From the NCBI RefSeq assembly GCF_000003815.2, contig NC_049980.1, positions 26,914,923 through 26,978,922 on the forward strand: a DNA stretch of 64,000 nt, in the 5' to 3' direction. The notes under the pieces are model-generated. The model ran no database searches and was not told the DNA's origin. It saw nothing but the letters and a program-made list of their open reading frames with translations. The first letter of the stretch is position 1. Each line of letters starts with the position of its first letter. The stretch comes from Branchiostoma floridae (Eukaryota; Chordata; Leptocardii; Amphioxiformes; Branchiostomatidae). A program made the translations under genes and the position numbers. Positions 21,531 through 33,139 of this stretch are shown one piece after another.

Positions 21531-23983
21531 AAATAACGAGCGAGAGGTGACCGTGACATCGGATACCTAAAACGTCGACCGACGCGCAACCGGGCTATCG
21601 GCCTCAAAATACAACGCTCGGAACCGCAAACTACACAATTACCGGAAAATGGATAGCTGCCAAACGCCCTGTGGAGAGAAAATCTTTCACCGCGCCATGA
21701 TTAATTCAAAGACAACCTTTTAACAGTAATATCCAACGAGAACTGTATGTACACATTCAAATGGATTACAGCGTACAGTCAGCATGTAGAACATCACTTA
21801 GAGACACTCACGAGGAAGCAGACATTGGACGCCTTGCTGAATAGTGAATAATAACCTTGACCGTCCTGTAGACGTCTTTGCCTTCACCTTCCTGGTAAAG
21901 AGCAGTAAAACCACAGGCTATGCACTAAATGCTACAATATTTAGAAAGGATTTCGGAAGCTGTAGGTTTTCTCAATAAATCTAGAGCTGTTGCTAAAAGC
22001 AAGGTACTTTACGCTAGAAATGGAATTTCTTAGGAGACGGTAAGTTTCTGCTTATGCCATCTAATTTTATTCTACCAGTACTATACAAAAAGAATTATTG
22101 TTGCCAGAAACCGCTACAATTATTCTATGCAACCAAAGGAAAGTTGACATGAGAATTCGACAGGATTTCCCGGCTTTGATGATCGTTGAACAGAATACAA
22201 TAAGGCTGATATTTTCTATAGATTGTGCAACGCAGTCTGTATGAAATGTTGGTTAATCTTTATGTACACATTGTTCTCAAGTCCCGAACAATTGATAGAT
22301 AAGTCCATATTTTATAGTTCCTGAAAAAAAAACGGTATGTGCGCATCGTTTCTCGGAAACTTGTTGTCTCGATTCCTGGAAACTATCTTATCAGCAATGA
22401 AAATCATGCCAACTAAAGATGGCAACCGTTCTGTGTTTTGTAAACGCTACTCTGTGATGAATGAACGATTCGACCAACCTCGACCAGACTGGTTTCCACT
22501 GGTAAAAAGCTCATTATACGATTCACTGAATTACAGCGACCACCCACAATCACTGCACTATCAAAATTAATGAGTGATACGGTATATGACCTTTGTATTT
22601 TACCACACATTAGCAGTGCTTTCAAAAACCAAGAAACCAAAGGAGAAATCAGAGTAGCCCGATGGGGCGCAGATCAGCTATGCGGAATGCCATAACGGAA
22701 CCTAACTGTAGATAAGAACGTCTCATTCTTTGGAGAAAGTTTGACTCAAATAAGGGTCAGCTTTACAGAGAAAGATTGTTGGATCGTGATAACAAATGAA
22801 GAAGGCCATAACATTTTGTTTGTTTTGTTTTGTTTTGTTTTCTGATCCACAAATGATGCTAGCTGTTTGAAAATGCCATACCAGGTTACTGTACGACTCA
22901 TCATCATCATCAGCTGGTCGTGAAGAGGAAGATGACGAAGAAGAGGAACAAGAAGGTCGTGCTGGTTTCACCACGGATGGACATGAATCTCTCTCCCTAC
23001 CCACCCATCCCTATCCCTCATAGCCTTGGTCAGATCTTCAACTGAGCAGCAGGCGTTTTCGCAAAGCTGATGTAAAAAAGTTTTAAATGGTCTCGTGCAA
23101 GTCAATGTTTTGGTACCCATAGGAGAAAATCACTAATAATCTCTCCTTTACTCTGCCATGCGTGTCCAGCAAATCTTAGCTTTCTTTCTCATATGACTTG
23201 AGTGGTTGTAGATCTCCATACAGCAGTTTTCTAAGGATGTTTTCGTCAAGATATCAAGAGTGCGTGACATCTTGGTGTAGCTGCCATCAAGTTAATTCTC
23301 ATCTTAGTGCCCATGTGTTGTTTCCGTAAAGCAAAACAGTTGCTTGTCGGAGTTCACGCTTCAACCTGCACGGCTAGCCATGCGTGATTATGAGAACTCT
23401 CCGAAGTTGATGAATATATACGCTATGGTCCATTTAAGATGTTAAAGGCAATGAACGGTGAATGGTAGTCACACACACAAAAAACACGTACTACAAAAGT
23501 TTGTCATTACACGCGCCGTGGTAATGGTATATACTAGGTGAATGGTGTCACGGGCGTGGGTATACAGGACCACTCAGCCAGACATCGTGTCACCCAAGGG
23601 GCAGGGAACTACAATAGCGCTTCCTGAAATTCAGAAGAACATTTATCAATATACAGTCAGGATCCGGTCGAGCCCTGTGGAAGTTTTGATTACAATTACT
23701 GCGATAGAGAGCTGTGCTGCCCTTCAGACAGGTAATGGCAGTCCCCAATGATATTAACTGAAGATTATGATTTGTCTGGCTCCCTTTCCTTATAAACGTA
23801 TTACAGCGATGATGATACATGAGTACAGAGGCCCTTGTAACCTGCAAAAGCTGGAGCTAAAAGGTTCGAAACCCTACATCATCGCCATGCATGTTAGTAT
23901 GCGAATTTGTCTGTTAGAGTTAAAGGAAGTATGTGTCACAGGCAGACCCAATGCCAACATGAGAGGAACTTGGAGGGATACCC
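21531..23983. other. Non-coding stretch with a GTTTT microsatellite
   Basis: No exon recognised. (GTTTT)n lies at about 22813-22841 and a CATCATCAT run near 22900. Short open frames at 22337-22570 and 22723-23004 show only simple or low-complexity composition. Confidence 0.4.
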
Positions 23984-24170
23984 GTATCTGTATCTGTATC
24001 TGTATCTGTATCTGTATCTATATAGCCGGTATAACCGCCCTTCGGCGTAACACACCAGCTTCGCGGGCACGCGGCACGGCAGCAGCTGGTTATATTACAT
24101 GTACAATGAACGACCTGTCACACCTTACTTTTGCACATCTATCTGCAGGTGTTCTTTAAAACTATCCAGA
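23984..24170. repeat. TATCTG microsatellite plus dispersed repeat, copy 1
   Basis: (TATCTG)n at 23984-24020 runs into AGCCGGTATAACCGCCCTTC, CACACCAGCTTCGCGGGCAC, GCGGC.CGGCAGCAGCTGGT and ACGACCTGTCACACCT. The same blocks in the same order occur at 43245-43385, where the microsatellite has moved to the other side. I do not know the repeat class. Confidence 0.75.
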
Positions 24171-26052
24171 GAAGATGCTCCTACTGTAATGTGGTTTTCG
24201 TATGTGGGTATGCTTGCAGAACAGGTTTCTTGGATACTTACCGGAAGTCTTTCGATATATTGACAAACCGATTAGCTAATGTTTCCTTGACACAAGAGAC
24301 AGTTCTAAGTGACAGGAGTGACATATATGTCGTCATGTTGACAATATGACCACTACGTCAGTTTGTGGACTCGACTGCATCCGCAAGATAAGCAAGAACT
24401 GTCAGATAAAACAACGCCATAGGCCTTCCATATCATATCAAAGCAGACCTGGCAGTAATTCAGGTTATCAAATCAAGGATTGCAAGTTGTCATCTATTTT
24501 GCTACGAATGATTCATAGACAGACACACGTGTCGTTTTGAGATATGTGATACATAACTGAAAGTAATATCATTGCACAGTCTTCAAACGTCTGCATCGAT
24601 TCAGGGTCGTTATTAAAAACATGCACATCGGCATGCAGTGTGCACGAGTCACTGTTATACACTGGTACTCAGACAAATTATTCATATTTCTGAAATCAAA
24701 ACGGATGGTTTACTTAATATCATCTCTAGTTTTAAGACCAGCCAAACTAATGTTTTTTGGCCAGATTACCTAAATTTTAGTAAATAGCCTCATTCATTTA
24801 TTTATCTATTCATGTACTTATTTGTTCTATACAAGATTTCAAAATCAAATCACTAACTACAAGGTTTTGGTCACTTTCATGTGTAGTCTGGGCTTCTATC
24901 CCCTGATATTATCCCAATCCAATTTAGCTGAAATTTGATGTGTGACATGTTCCTAATTGACTTCATCATTGACTTTTGGCATACATACATCGTTTATTTG
25001 GGGGGATAGATCTGAAGTTTGGCATGAGGGCTACCTAGAGCATTGGTTGAAAGGGTATTGTATATATACTTTTTGCATACACCAGTTTCAAATGATTCTT
25101 TTTTTTAAATTTTCATCTAAAAAATGGATATTTCGGGTTTCTTTGCCAAATGACTTGGAATTTTATATGGAACAGCTTTTGCATTAGAAATAGTGGAGGG
25201 ATAACTTGGAAGAGTTCAATTTGAACGGGGGTGTTTTGAAAGAGCGTGATATTGCATGGATGGTTCACATTAAGAAACATTGTGTTTGAGACTGGAGTGA
25301 TGTCGGGATATGAATGGTCATTTTATGGGAAGTACTTTTGGATGCTCCATTTCTGTAAAATTACAATAGGAACATTTCTGCATGCCAAATGGAGTGAAAT
25401 GTTATATAGTTGCTTGCAAATATAGACTTTCTAGCATGTATTACACAGTATCTCTCTATAGAGGTCAGAGATCAGTGCAGCTGTACAATATAAGATGAAC
25501 TAGATAATCATCGTTTCTTATAGTCTGTCTACAAACGAACCACATCTGATTCAAAAGTGTGTCCGAGACAACTGATGATGATTACATCAGAGACACAATT
25601 GCGGCATCCCCCCTTCTACTTCCGAACTACCTCGGAATCCCATGCAATCAGCGGTACTGCAGGCGACGGTCAGACCCAGGTTAACGAGCACCGGTGGAAC
25701 TTATAAACGAGCCGACCGTGATTGGATCTGCGACATTTGACCAATCATCAGAGAGCAACTAGTGATTTGTACGTTTATACTTTGAATAGTCTACGTCTCT
25801 GTCTCTTCCAAAAGGCTTCTGGGACATGTGCTAACTTTAAGGTCTCTGCAAAAGATGTGTACCACAGTGATTTCAAGGAAAATACCACTTTTGTTTTTTA
25901 ATCGTTCTGATGTCTACAGCCATGCTGCCCAACCCAAACTATTCTTTAAAGTTTATTACCATATAGCCACGCGCCGCGGACCAATCAGAAGGCCCCGTTC
26001 CACGTTGGTTATGACGCAGTAACATATAGATTCCGGCCAGGCCGGTGTGTTC
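24171..26052. other. Non-coding stretch
   Basis: AT-rich with no exon recognised. GACCAATCAGAAGGCCCC near 25979 resembles the ends of the palindrome at 26053. Confidence 0.4.
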
Positions 26053-26180
26053 GCTCCTTCTGATTGGTCAGAATGAATCGCCACCGGCACCGTTGTCGAT
26101 TTGCATCGACACCGGCACCAGTGTCGATGCAAATCGACACTGGTGCCGGTGTCGATTCATTCTGGCCAATCAGAAGGAGC
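26053..26180. repeat. 128-bp palindrome containing CCAAT boxes and octamer motifs
   Basis: Arms run from GCTCCTTCTGATTGGTCAGA (26053) to the matching CTGGCCAATCAGAAGGAGC (ending 26180), about 60 bp each with a few mismatches around a centre near 26116. Both arms carry a CCAAT box (ATTGG 26063-26067; CCAAT 26166-26170) and an exact octamer motif (ATTTGCAT 26099-26106; ATGCAAAT 26127-26134). Additional end fragments lie near 25979 and 26216. Frames on both strands are by-products. It is probably a foldback or MITE insertion. Confidence 0.85.
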
Positions 26181-26523
26181 AATACAAACAAGAAAATAAG
26201 GGATTTGCAGGCATTTGCCAATCAAAAGGAGCGAAACATATGCCAGAGCAGAGGGAATAAGTACAAACTGCAAGAGGGAGATGGCTCCTTCTGTTGACAT
26301 TGGTAATGAGTTTTGTTGTTCTAAAAAGCCAAAGACTGCAGTGTTTTGAATATTTTCTGTGGAAATTTTGGTTTCAAAATGCAATCTGTAATCTCCTTAC
26401 ACATGTATGTACCAAAGAACAAATGTGAATTTTCAGCAATTCGACAATGGAATTCACACGTATAGTACCAAGGGATCTATGCGTCATACAGGAATTTGCA
26501 AGTTTGGGTAGGATATATGATAA

Positions 26524-26684
26524 TAACGTTAATGACCCGCCTGTTCCTCGGTGTACATGGTGTCATAACGCCTGGTCCTTTGCTATAACCACCTCATAAA
26601 ACCACCTCGTTCGCTTCGCTCACTCGGTGGTTTCATTCGGTGGTTATAGCAAAGGACCTCGGGGCGTGTCATTAACCCTTAATT
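26524..26684. repeat. Large imperfect foldback
   Basis: Outer arms TAACGTTAATGACCCGCC and GGCGTGTCATTAACCCTTA. Inner arms GGTCCTTTGCTATAACCACC and GGTGGTTATAGCAAAGGACC, a perfect 20-bp pair, followed inward by AAAACCACC and GGTGGTTT. The loop is GTTCGCTTCGCTCACTC. Non-coding. Confidence 0.8.
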
Positions 26685-27312
26685 AAATCAAAGCTGTCAG
26701 GTAAAGCTGTTTATCAACAGCTGCGACTGACTTTGATATATGCCCGTGCTGGGCCGAAGCTTAAACTTTCCAAATCAATAATGATTTGTTTATTTACGAG
26801 AAGGAATCAACAGTGCCGTCATGCCTGACATTTGGAGTGTTCTGATAGGCGGTATTTTTCACATCATAAAGGAGAATCCCATACGCAAGCCATGCTCCTT
26901 TGGGATCCAGGCATTGACGCCATCTGCCTTTCAAGTCACTATCGCGCGTCATTAGTGTGATCACATCAATACAATCTTCAATTGGATCAATCACTGTGTC
27001 CTTTCAAAATAAGTAAGGGAAAATTACTTGTAGCATGATTATCAAAGACAAAGCGTTTATAATAGGCCGAGGATAATTGATGATTTGGGCTTTGATTTGG
27101 TACAATGAGATTTGAAAGTTCACGTAAAATGTTTTGTTCTCCCCTACAATGAAAAGCTTATATTTGACACAAGTATAACGTGCATTTCTACACAAATGTA
27201 TTTCAGGCGTATTTGGTAGATTCGCCGGTAGAGATCCCGATCGGAGTCTTTGTATTTGAAATGTTCCCTTAAATTCAAAAGACAGTCAGAACTTATAAAT
27301 GTGAGACCACTA
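26685..27312. other. Non-coding stretch
   Basis: No exon or repeat recognised. Confidence 0.4.
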
Positions 27313-27564
27313 AGGTGGTATCTCACTGCACTTGGGGCACCGGTGCGACACTGCGGGGTTCGTTCACTGCGGCACTGTTATTTTCGACGATTTTTTTTTG
27401 TAATTTAAATATTGGGTGATACGTAAAAGTAGGGCTTAGGAGACAACAAAATACACAAAAGGTAAGAAAATTCTTTCTTTATCTCTGAAATTCGTTGAGT
27501 AATCTCCCGAACCCCGCAGTGCCGCTCCGATGTTTCAAGTGCAGCATGCTAGCAAGATACCAAC
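27313..27564. mobile_element. Inverted-repeat element with GC-rich ends
   Basis: Left arm GGTGGTATCTCACTGCACTT, then ACTGCGGGGTTCG and CACTGCGGCACTG. Right arm CGAACCCCGCAGTGCCGCTC, then AAGTGCAGC and GATACCAAC. The middle (about 27380-27500) is AT-rich. MITE-like; the target duplication is unclear. Confidence 0.65.
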
Positions 27565-29449
27565 TTACATTAACACCTAGAATCTCCATCGGAGAGCTTG
27601 TGAGGGAAAAGTGCGACCTCTTGGGTCAGCAAAACGGGCTTTACAATTCAATAGCGTCTTCTTCATCCTGATATTTATTACTTCTCTGCAGCAATGTGGC
27701 TACAGGGTGAGGATAGTGCCCTCATGACTCATGCTGTTCAATACATAGAGGTGCCAAGTCTTGCTCTCACTGGAGAAAAAAATGGTCGCCGGGACCAGAA
27801 GATGTAGGGGATCGACACGTAAGTAGTCACTCTCTAGATCTGTGAGACGCTCTAAAAGCCACCTTATATCAAGAGACAGATCAAAGCTTGTCTTAAGCTA
27901 ATTCAGAAGCGCAAGATCTGTACAGAGATGTACATAGAAGCACTTTCATGTCTGGAGAAACATCTGATGGTTGCATACAGCTAGCAGACTTCAAACGTGC
28001 ATTTCGAACTAGTGGGTCCTCATGTGTTGGAGTTGACGCTTGATGCATAGCCCAATGTAGACTTGACCTTGTTCAGGAGCACTGAAGAAACTTACCCTCT
28101 CTCGCGAACGACTGATGTTGCATTAGTGTAAGACAATCGTACCACGCAGGTCCTGAACTCCATGTCTGTACATCATTTATCCCTGAAACCACACCGACAT
28201 GAGCCCTGAGACGCCGCCATCACTACTCGTGTTGAGTACGGACCAGGTTCACAGCCACTTCTTTCGTCTGGCACTCGAGCTCGGTGGTAGCTCAACGGTT
28301 GCTCAATGGTCGTTGCCACCGTGTAAATCTAAAAATATCAAAATGCATGCACGCAATGAGTTATTATTGTAATAGAAAATGAATGTTTATAAGCAGAATA
28401 AAAGTATATATATATTACATAGTTTCTTGAGCCGTGCAGTGACAGGTTATTTCATAGACGCTCTAAAGGCTTTGTCGAAAAGTGACTCGCAAAATCATGA
28501 TGGATTGTTTTAATCAAGAAAGGACCTGTTTCCTACATAATTGATTCAGGTTGCTATATATTATGCAAGTGTTAAGTCAGTGAAAACTGTTTTGACATTT
28601 TCTTCATGTAACGTAAACTATTTTGTAAAGCGTTAACAGTGATTTGGAATCATACCAAGACGTAAAAATCACCCTCAACGGTGAAGCCATGGGTAGATTA
28701 AACTTCACCGGACGAAGCTAGGTAAGCGGATTAACAAATTGCGTGGTGTCAGTGGAAATGAAGGTGATGCGCCATCTGCTACTTTTTGCTATCTTACAAC
28801 CGCCATACATGTTCATACCCATCCAATGCGATACACCCTACACATATACAATTAAAACAATATCAAGAATACTATATTGAATTCTATAAACTTAGATATG
28901 TCTTCCATGTCAGATCCAATAACACATCTTATTTCGCGGATCTACCGGAAGACATGGAAGTAAAATTCTTGTAGTCATGTCATCCTGCATGGAAATGGAA
29001 ATTAGGACTTTAAAAATGACTCCTACTGCCAAGAATTCATCAGCGGGAATCACACACGACCGTAACAAGCCGACTCGATCTGATGTAATATGATGAAATC
29101 TAATTTATCTGGCACGTTAGGCCGCGCTTACAGAGGTCAGTACCGCACCGCAGATACTTTTTATTTGCTTCATTGAACGGAGACTGATATAACGATCCAG
29201 CGGGGTCATAGCCAGACATGGGAAAGGTCACAAACAGAAACCGCCTCAGAATTCCGAGTGAACATACTGGTATCTCTGTAGTTCTGGTACCCTCCATGCA
29301 TCCCACCCCTGAGTCGACAGAACGGTTCACAATCGATTTCTGGGGAAACCTTTGCCGAAGACGAGCTCAGTATCGTGTAAATGATGGCTTTCACTTCACC
29401 GCATTCATCCCTCATGACTCCCATTCCCTCCTCGCTCATCGTTCAGGAT
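27565..29449. other. Non-coding stretch
   Basis: No exon recognised. Translation of 27730-28330 gives only short interrupted frames. Confidence 0.4.
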
Positions 29450-29882
29450 TAGGGCTGGGTACCGGTACAGAAAATTCAGGTCCAGGTCCGGTTCAGATCC
29501 AAAGGATCAGGTCCAGGTCCGGACCTGAACCTGAACCTGATGCAGTATGACTCATATCAATGGTCCATTTCACTACAAAGAGATCTATTTGGTGGAGTAT
29601 TAGACTTACACTGGCGTTTTAAAATCCTTCAACGCTAACTGCACCTGTACGGTTGGCTGAAAAACGTGGTAGAGATTACTATAAACTCTATTCTACTTCA
29701 CACTTGTTATTTTCTTCCACCTGCAAGCGCCAAAACGTGTGAATGCCTGATAAAATAATCTGTTAATTTTCTAATCGGTCCAATATCCGGTCCACCTAAT
29801 TTTTTCAGGTCCGGTTTTTCTGGACCGGTCCAATAAGAAAAACCGGTTTTGTACCGGTACACTGTACCGATACCCGGCCCTA
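29450..29882 (-). mobile_element. hAT-like non-autonomous element (TAGGG-ended family, copy 2), intact ends
   Basis: Ends TAGGGCTGGGTACCGGTAC and GTACCGATACCCGGCCCTA. A perfect 8-bp duplication TTCAGGAT lies at 29442-29449 and 29883-29890. It is 433 bp. The interior holds palindromic GGTCCAGGTCCGGACCTG and GACCGGTCC blocks and, read on the minus strand, aligns along its whole length with the copies at 43490 and 45286. TAGGG ends plus the 8-bp duplication point to hAT. The 110-codon frame crossing its left end is not a gene. Confidence 0.88.
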
Positions 29883-31510
29883 TTCAGGATAACACATTTC
29901 ATGTTGCCTCTGGTACCGTTACATCACAATCATTTAACAAACAACTCTCGATTTTCATATTTCATAGGTACTTATTCATCAGATACGTATTTCAAACAGG
30001 TAGCCAGCATATTCAATGATCACAACCCAAGTTCACAAATGACACAACTAACGTTAAAGCTGGGCACATTATACGATAACATTATTGTGATTTCTTCTAT
30101 TACTTTTGATGCAACTTGAAAGACTATTTAAAGTATGGTCATATGGCTATATGTATTTTCACAGATCCGTTAAGATATTGTGCAACCAACAAAATTGTTG
30201 GCCCAAGTTTTAATCAATACTTACCATGCATGGCAGTGCATTTTACAAATAACCTACAACAAAACATTGGAACTCATAAGAAACGTTTATTGATAGATTC
30301 AAACCATACAACTACGCGATCACATTAACATCTTGAATCACAGGATGCTGTTTTACTAAGTATTTCTGACATCCGATCATAATCCCTTGGATAAATTTCC
30401 TCTAAGACCTGTATGTATATTGTTTAAGATTTTGTTGCATGAGGCCCCTTTATCGAACATGAGCCTGTAGTCAACAGGATGTTCTCGAAGGATGGAACGT
30501 CTATCTGATTTCCTGAACAAAACGCTGAAAAACAGGATACTAACTCCCATGGGAAACATTGGACGTCGTTCACAATTCTTCAAATAGGTGTTGTAAATGT
30601 ACATTGGCTCGATAATTATCAATCATCAAGTTTAGTTGACATACGAGAAACGACAAACAACACATCACTCTTGCAGTCGTAGGACTGAATTGCGGCAAAC
30701 ATTGGATTCAATTATCATTCGCACTACTACACGGTATAAATGGTTGAAAAGTGAGAAATTACTGCATTCTATTATTTAGAATAAAACTATAAACTAATAT
30801 AATAAATGACGGTTACCAAATTACACTTAAAATTATTGCACGTTGATATACTACAAAATTGGTACGCTGATCAAAATCAATAGCTAACCTATATGATACA
30901 TACTGTAAAATCACGAATAAGCGCATATAATTTAAAATGAGAAGAGATTGTGTGTATGTATATATAAATATCTCTACCTCAGGGTACCAAATACAAGACC
31001 AGGATGACGCATCGTGGATCGATGCTGTCGGGATAAAGCCAGAATGTTTAAGATAAGATCTCAGCCTTGCTTCTGAAGATATTCGTTATCTGTCGATGAA
31101 GGTTACACATCCAGGTAATAAGATACGCCAAATAGTAATTGCTCAAGCAACTGAATATTGTTTTGGAAACGGTCAGACGTTTTAGGTAGAACCCACTACC
31201 TTTTGACACTGACGCACTATACGTTATTTGCGGGGGCGTCCATACTAGTTCTGTACATGTTGCGACGTGTGCGGTGGATGTATCGTCTTGTCTGCAATTC
31301 TTTCATTAGGCGCAAGGGAATTCGTTCACAAGGAAGGCAAACTGTCAGAGAACTAATGCCGAGGCAGACTGCCAGAAAAGAGGTCTCGGTCAGCACCTTC
31401 GCAATTTGCTCATCACATATCTTTGACAGGTCCGGTTCCAGAGCTTTCATAAGGCGAACATCGGTATTGTGTAATATCAGTACGTCTCCTGGATACACGA
31501 TCACAAGAGC
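29883..31510 (+). promoter_or_regulatory. Upstream region of the receptor gene
   Basis: No coding exon seen. An in-frame stop (TAA 31472-31474) precedes the start codon at 31511. A TATA-like run (TATATAAATAT) lies at about 30960, some 550 bp before the ATG, but neither the transcription start nor any 5' UTR intron can be read from the sequence. Confidence 0.3.
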
Positions 31511-32019
31511 ATGAGTGCAAGCGAAGAAGCATCTATTTTCAAAGACAGAAACCTGAACATCTCTATGGGTGATTTCTTCCTCGACTTTGACATGGATGTC
31601 CTGATCGAGGCCTATCGAGCCTTGCTGCGCACCAACGACACGGACTCGTCGGCAGCCTATCGCAACTTAGTCCGTTCGACGTTTGATGAAGACCCGCCAG
31701 GTTCCGTGGACGGCGCGGTGGTGGTGATAGGGATTCTGTACAGCCTCATCATGCTCGTGTGTGGCATAGGCAACCTGCTGTTCCTCTTCGTGCTGCTCTA
31801 CTACAAGCAGACCCGCAGCACGACCAATCTTCTCATAGGCAACCTGACTCTGTCGGACTTTCTGGTAGCCATGATATGTCTACCGTTTAACATGGACTAC
31901 CATGTCATTCACAGTGAGCAGTGGCTCTTCGGACCGGCCATGTGTGCTGTGGTCAACTTCTTGACCTTCGTGTCCCTTTATGTGTCCACTCACGCCCTGC
32001 TAGCTATTGCAATCGACCG
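31511..32019 (+). CDS. Prokineticin receptor-like GPCR, coding exon 1 (N-terminus to TM3)
   Basis: Encodes residues 1-169 and two bases of codon 170 of a 428-aa class A GPCR. The ATG is the first after an in-frame TAA at 31472-31474 and has A at -3. The extracellular tail has N-glycosylation sequons at Asn16 and Asn42. TM1 (about 69-98) has the GxGN motif (Asn88). TM2 has [11 protein letters not shown] with Asp116. ECL1 has Trp138 and the disulphide Cys145. TM3 ends LLAIAIDR. The run [17 protein letters not shown] and [16 protein letters not shown] closely resemble prokineticin receptors, which bind PROK/Bv8-type peptides and usually signal through Gq. The exon ends with a consensus donor GTGAGT at 32020, splitting the Arg codon of DRY (phase 2). 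Confidence 0.88.
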
Positions 32020-33139
32020 GTGAGTACCACACACACATATTGCTTTGAATAATGATGGTTTTCCTGCATGTACTGAATCATATCAAATTTGCTTATTGTA
32101 AGGTGTCTCAATGACACACTGTAGTGTCGAAATGGAACATGGAACAGCTCGCCAGCACGCACCTGGTATACCAACCCATGGATAGATACGGCTCAACGTA
32201 GAAATACGCTTTGCTTTTTCAATATGTCCGCAATGCCAAAAACATGGTACTAAACATTATACGAGATTTCCTCGTCCATTTGTTGATATCAATTACAAAG
32301 ACTCGTAATGAAGATCATCATTATCAACATTGCCTTCATTACGTCTGTCGTTTAGAGGGAATTTTATTGTAAACAATGTTGGTAATGATTTTTCTCTTTC
32401 ATTCACATCTGTGTGAGACTTTCATTAATAGAATTTAAAAACTTTACCAAATACCCAAATTTCCAAAGAGGTATTGAAATGATCAGCTTCATTTAGCAGA
32501 GTTGTTATCATGCCCTGCAAGAAACGTAGGTTATAAGGTCTAACAGCGGTGTCGTCTGTAGGCCAAATCGTTTGTAGGCCCTGTCGTGTAGAAAATACCA
32601 ACCGAAAAAGTTATGGTTTATTCTCTGTGTGGGGTACATGGATTGTTTATTGTTTATTGTTTATTGGATAGTTTAAGTTCTTCTGAGAGAAACTGAGTTT
32701 TTCAAGGAAATGTTGCCCAGAGTCTATCAAAAAATCCCTTTCCACTAAAGGTTGCGACAGGGCTACGACAGCCAAGCGAGCAAATCCGGAAGACAATAGA
32801 GACTATTTCTCTACTTTTGTGTTTTTGTATTGCATATAATCCAAACATACAATAACACAATTGTCATACAAATGCAATTTGGGTCGTGGAGTTGTCGCAG
32901 CCTCTAGTGCAAAGGCGGAATAACTGGTGGGCGGTCATACTTTGTACCTTTAGGCAAAGGTAATCGATTGCACATGAAGCATAGAGCAATAAATTTGGAC
33001 GCCCAATAAACCACCATCTCGGAGCATTTTCCCTGATTCATTTGATGTTCTGCGTGTCACATCGATAATCGCCCGTGTACTAAATCATGTCTACGATGGG
33101 TTTCTGGTAGCGTGGGCATGCCAGCCTTGTTCTGTGGAT

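Noticed and set aside
23860-23885. AGGTTCGAAACCC, tRNA B-box-like
   Set aside because: No A box or cloverleaf could be found at the right distance.
26009-26297. Overlapping ORFs on both strands
   Set aside because: Produced by the palindrome at 26053-26180; the two strands encode nearly the same residues because the DNA is self-complementary.
29218-29550. 110-codon plus-strand ORF
   Set aside because: Its second half is the left end and palindromic GGTCCAGGTCCGGACC blocks of the hAT-like element; no protein similarity.
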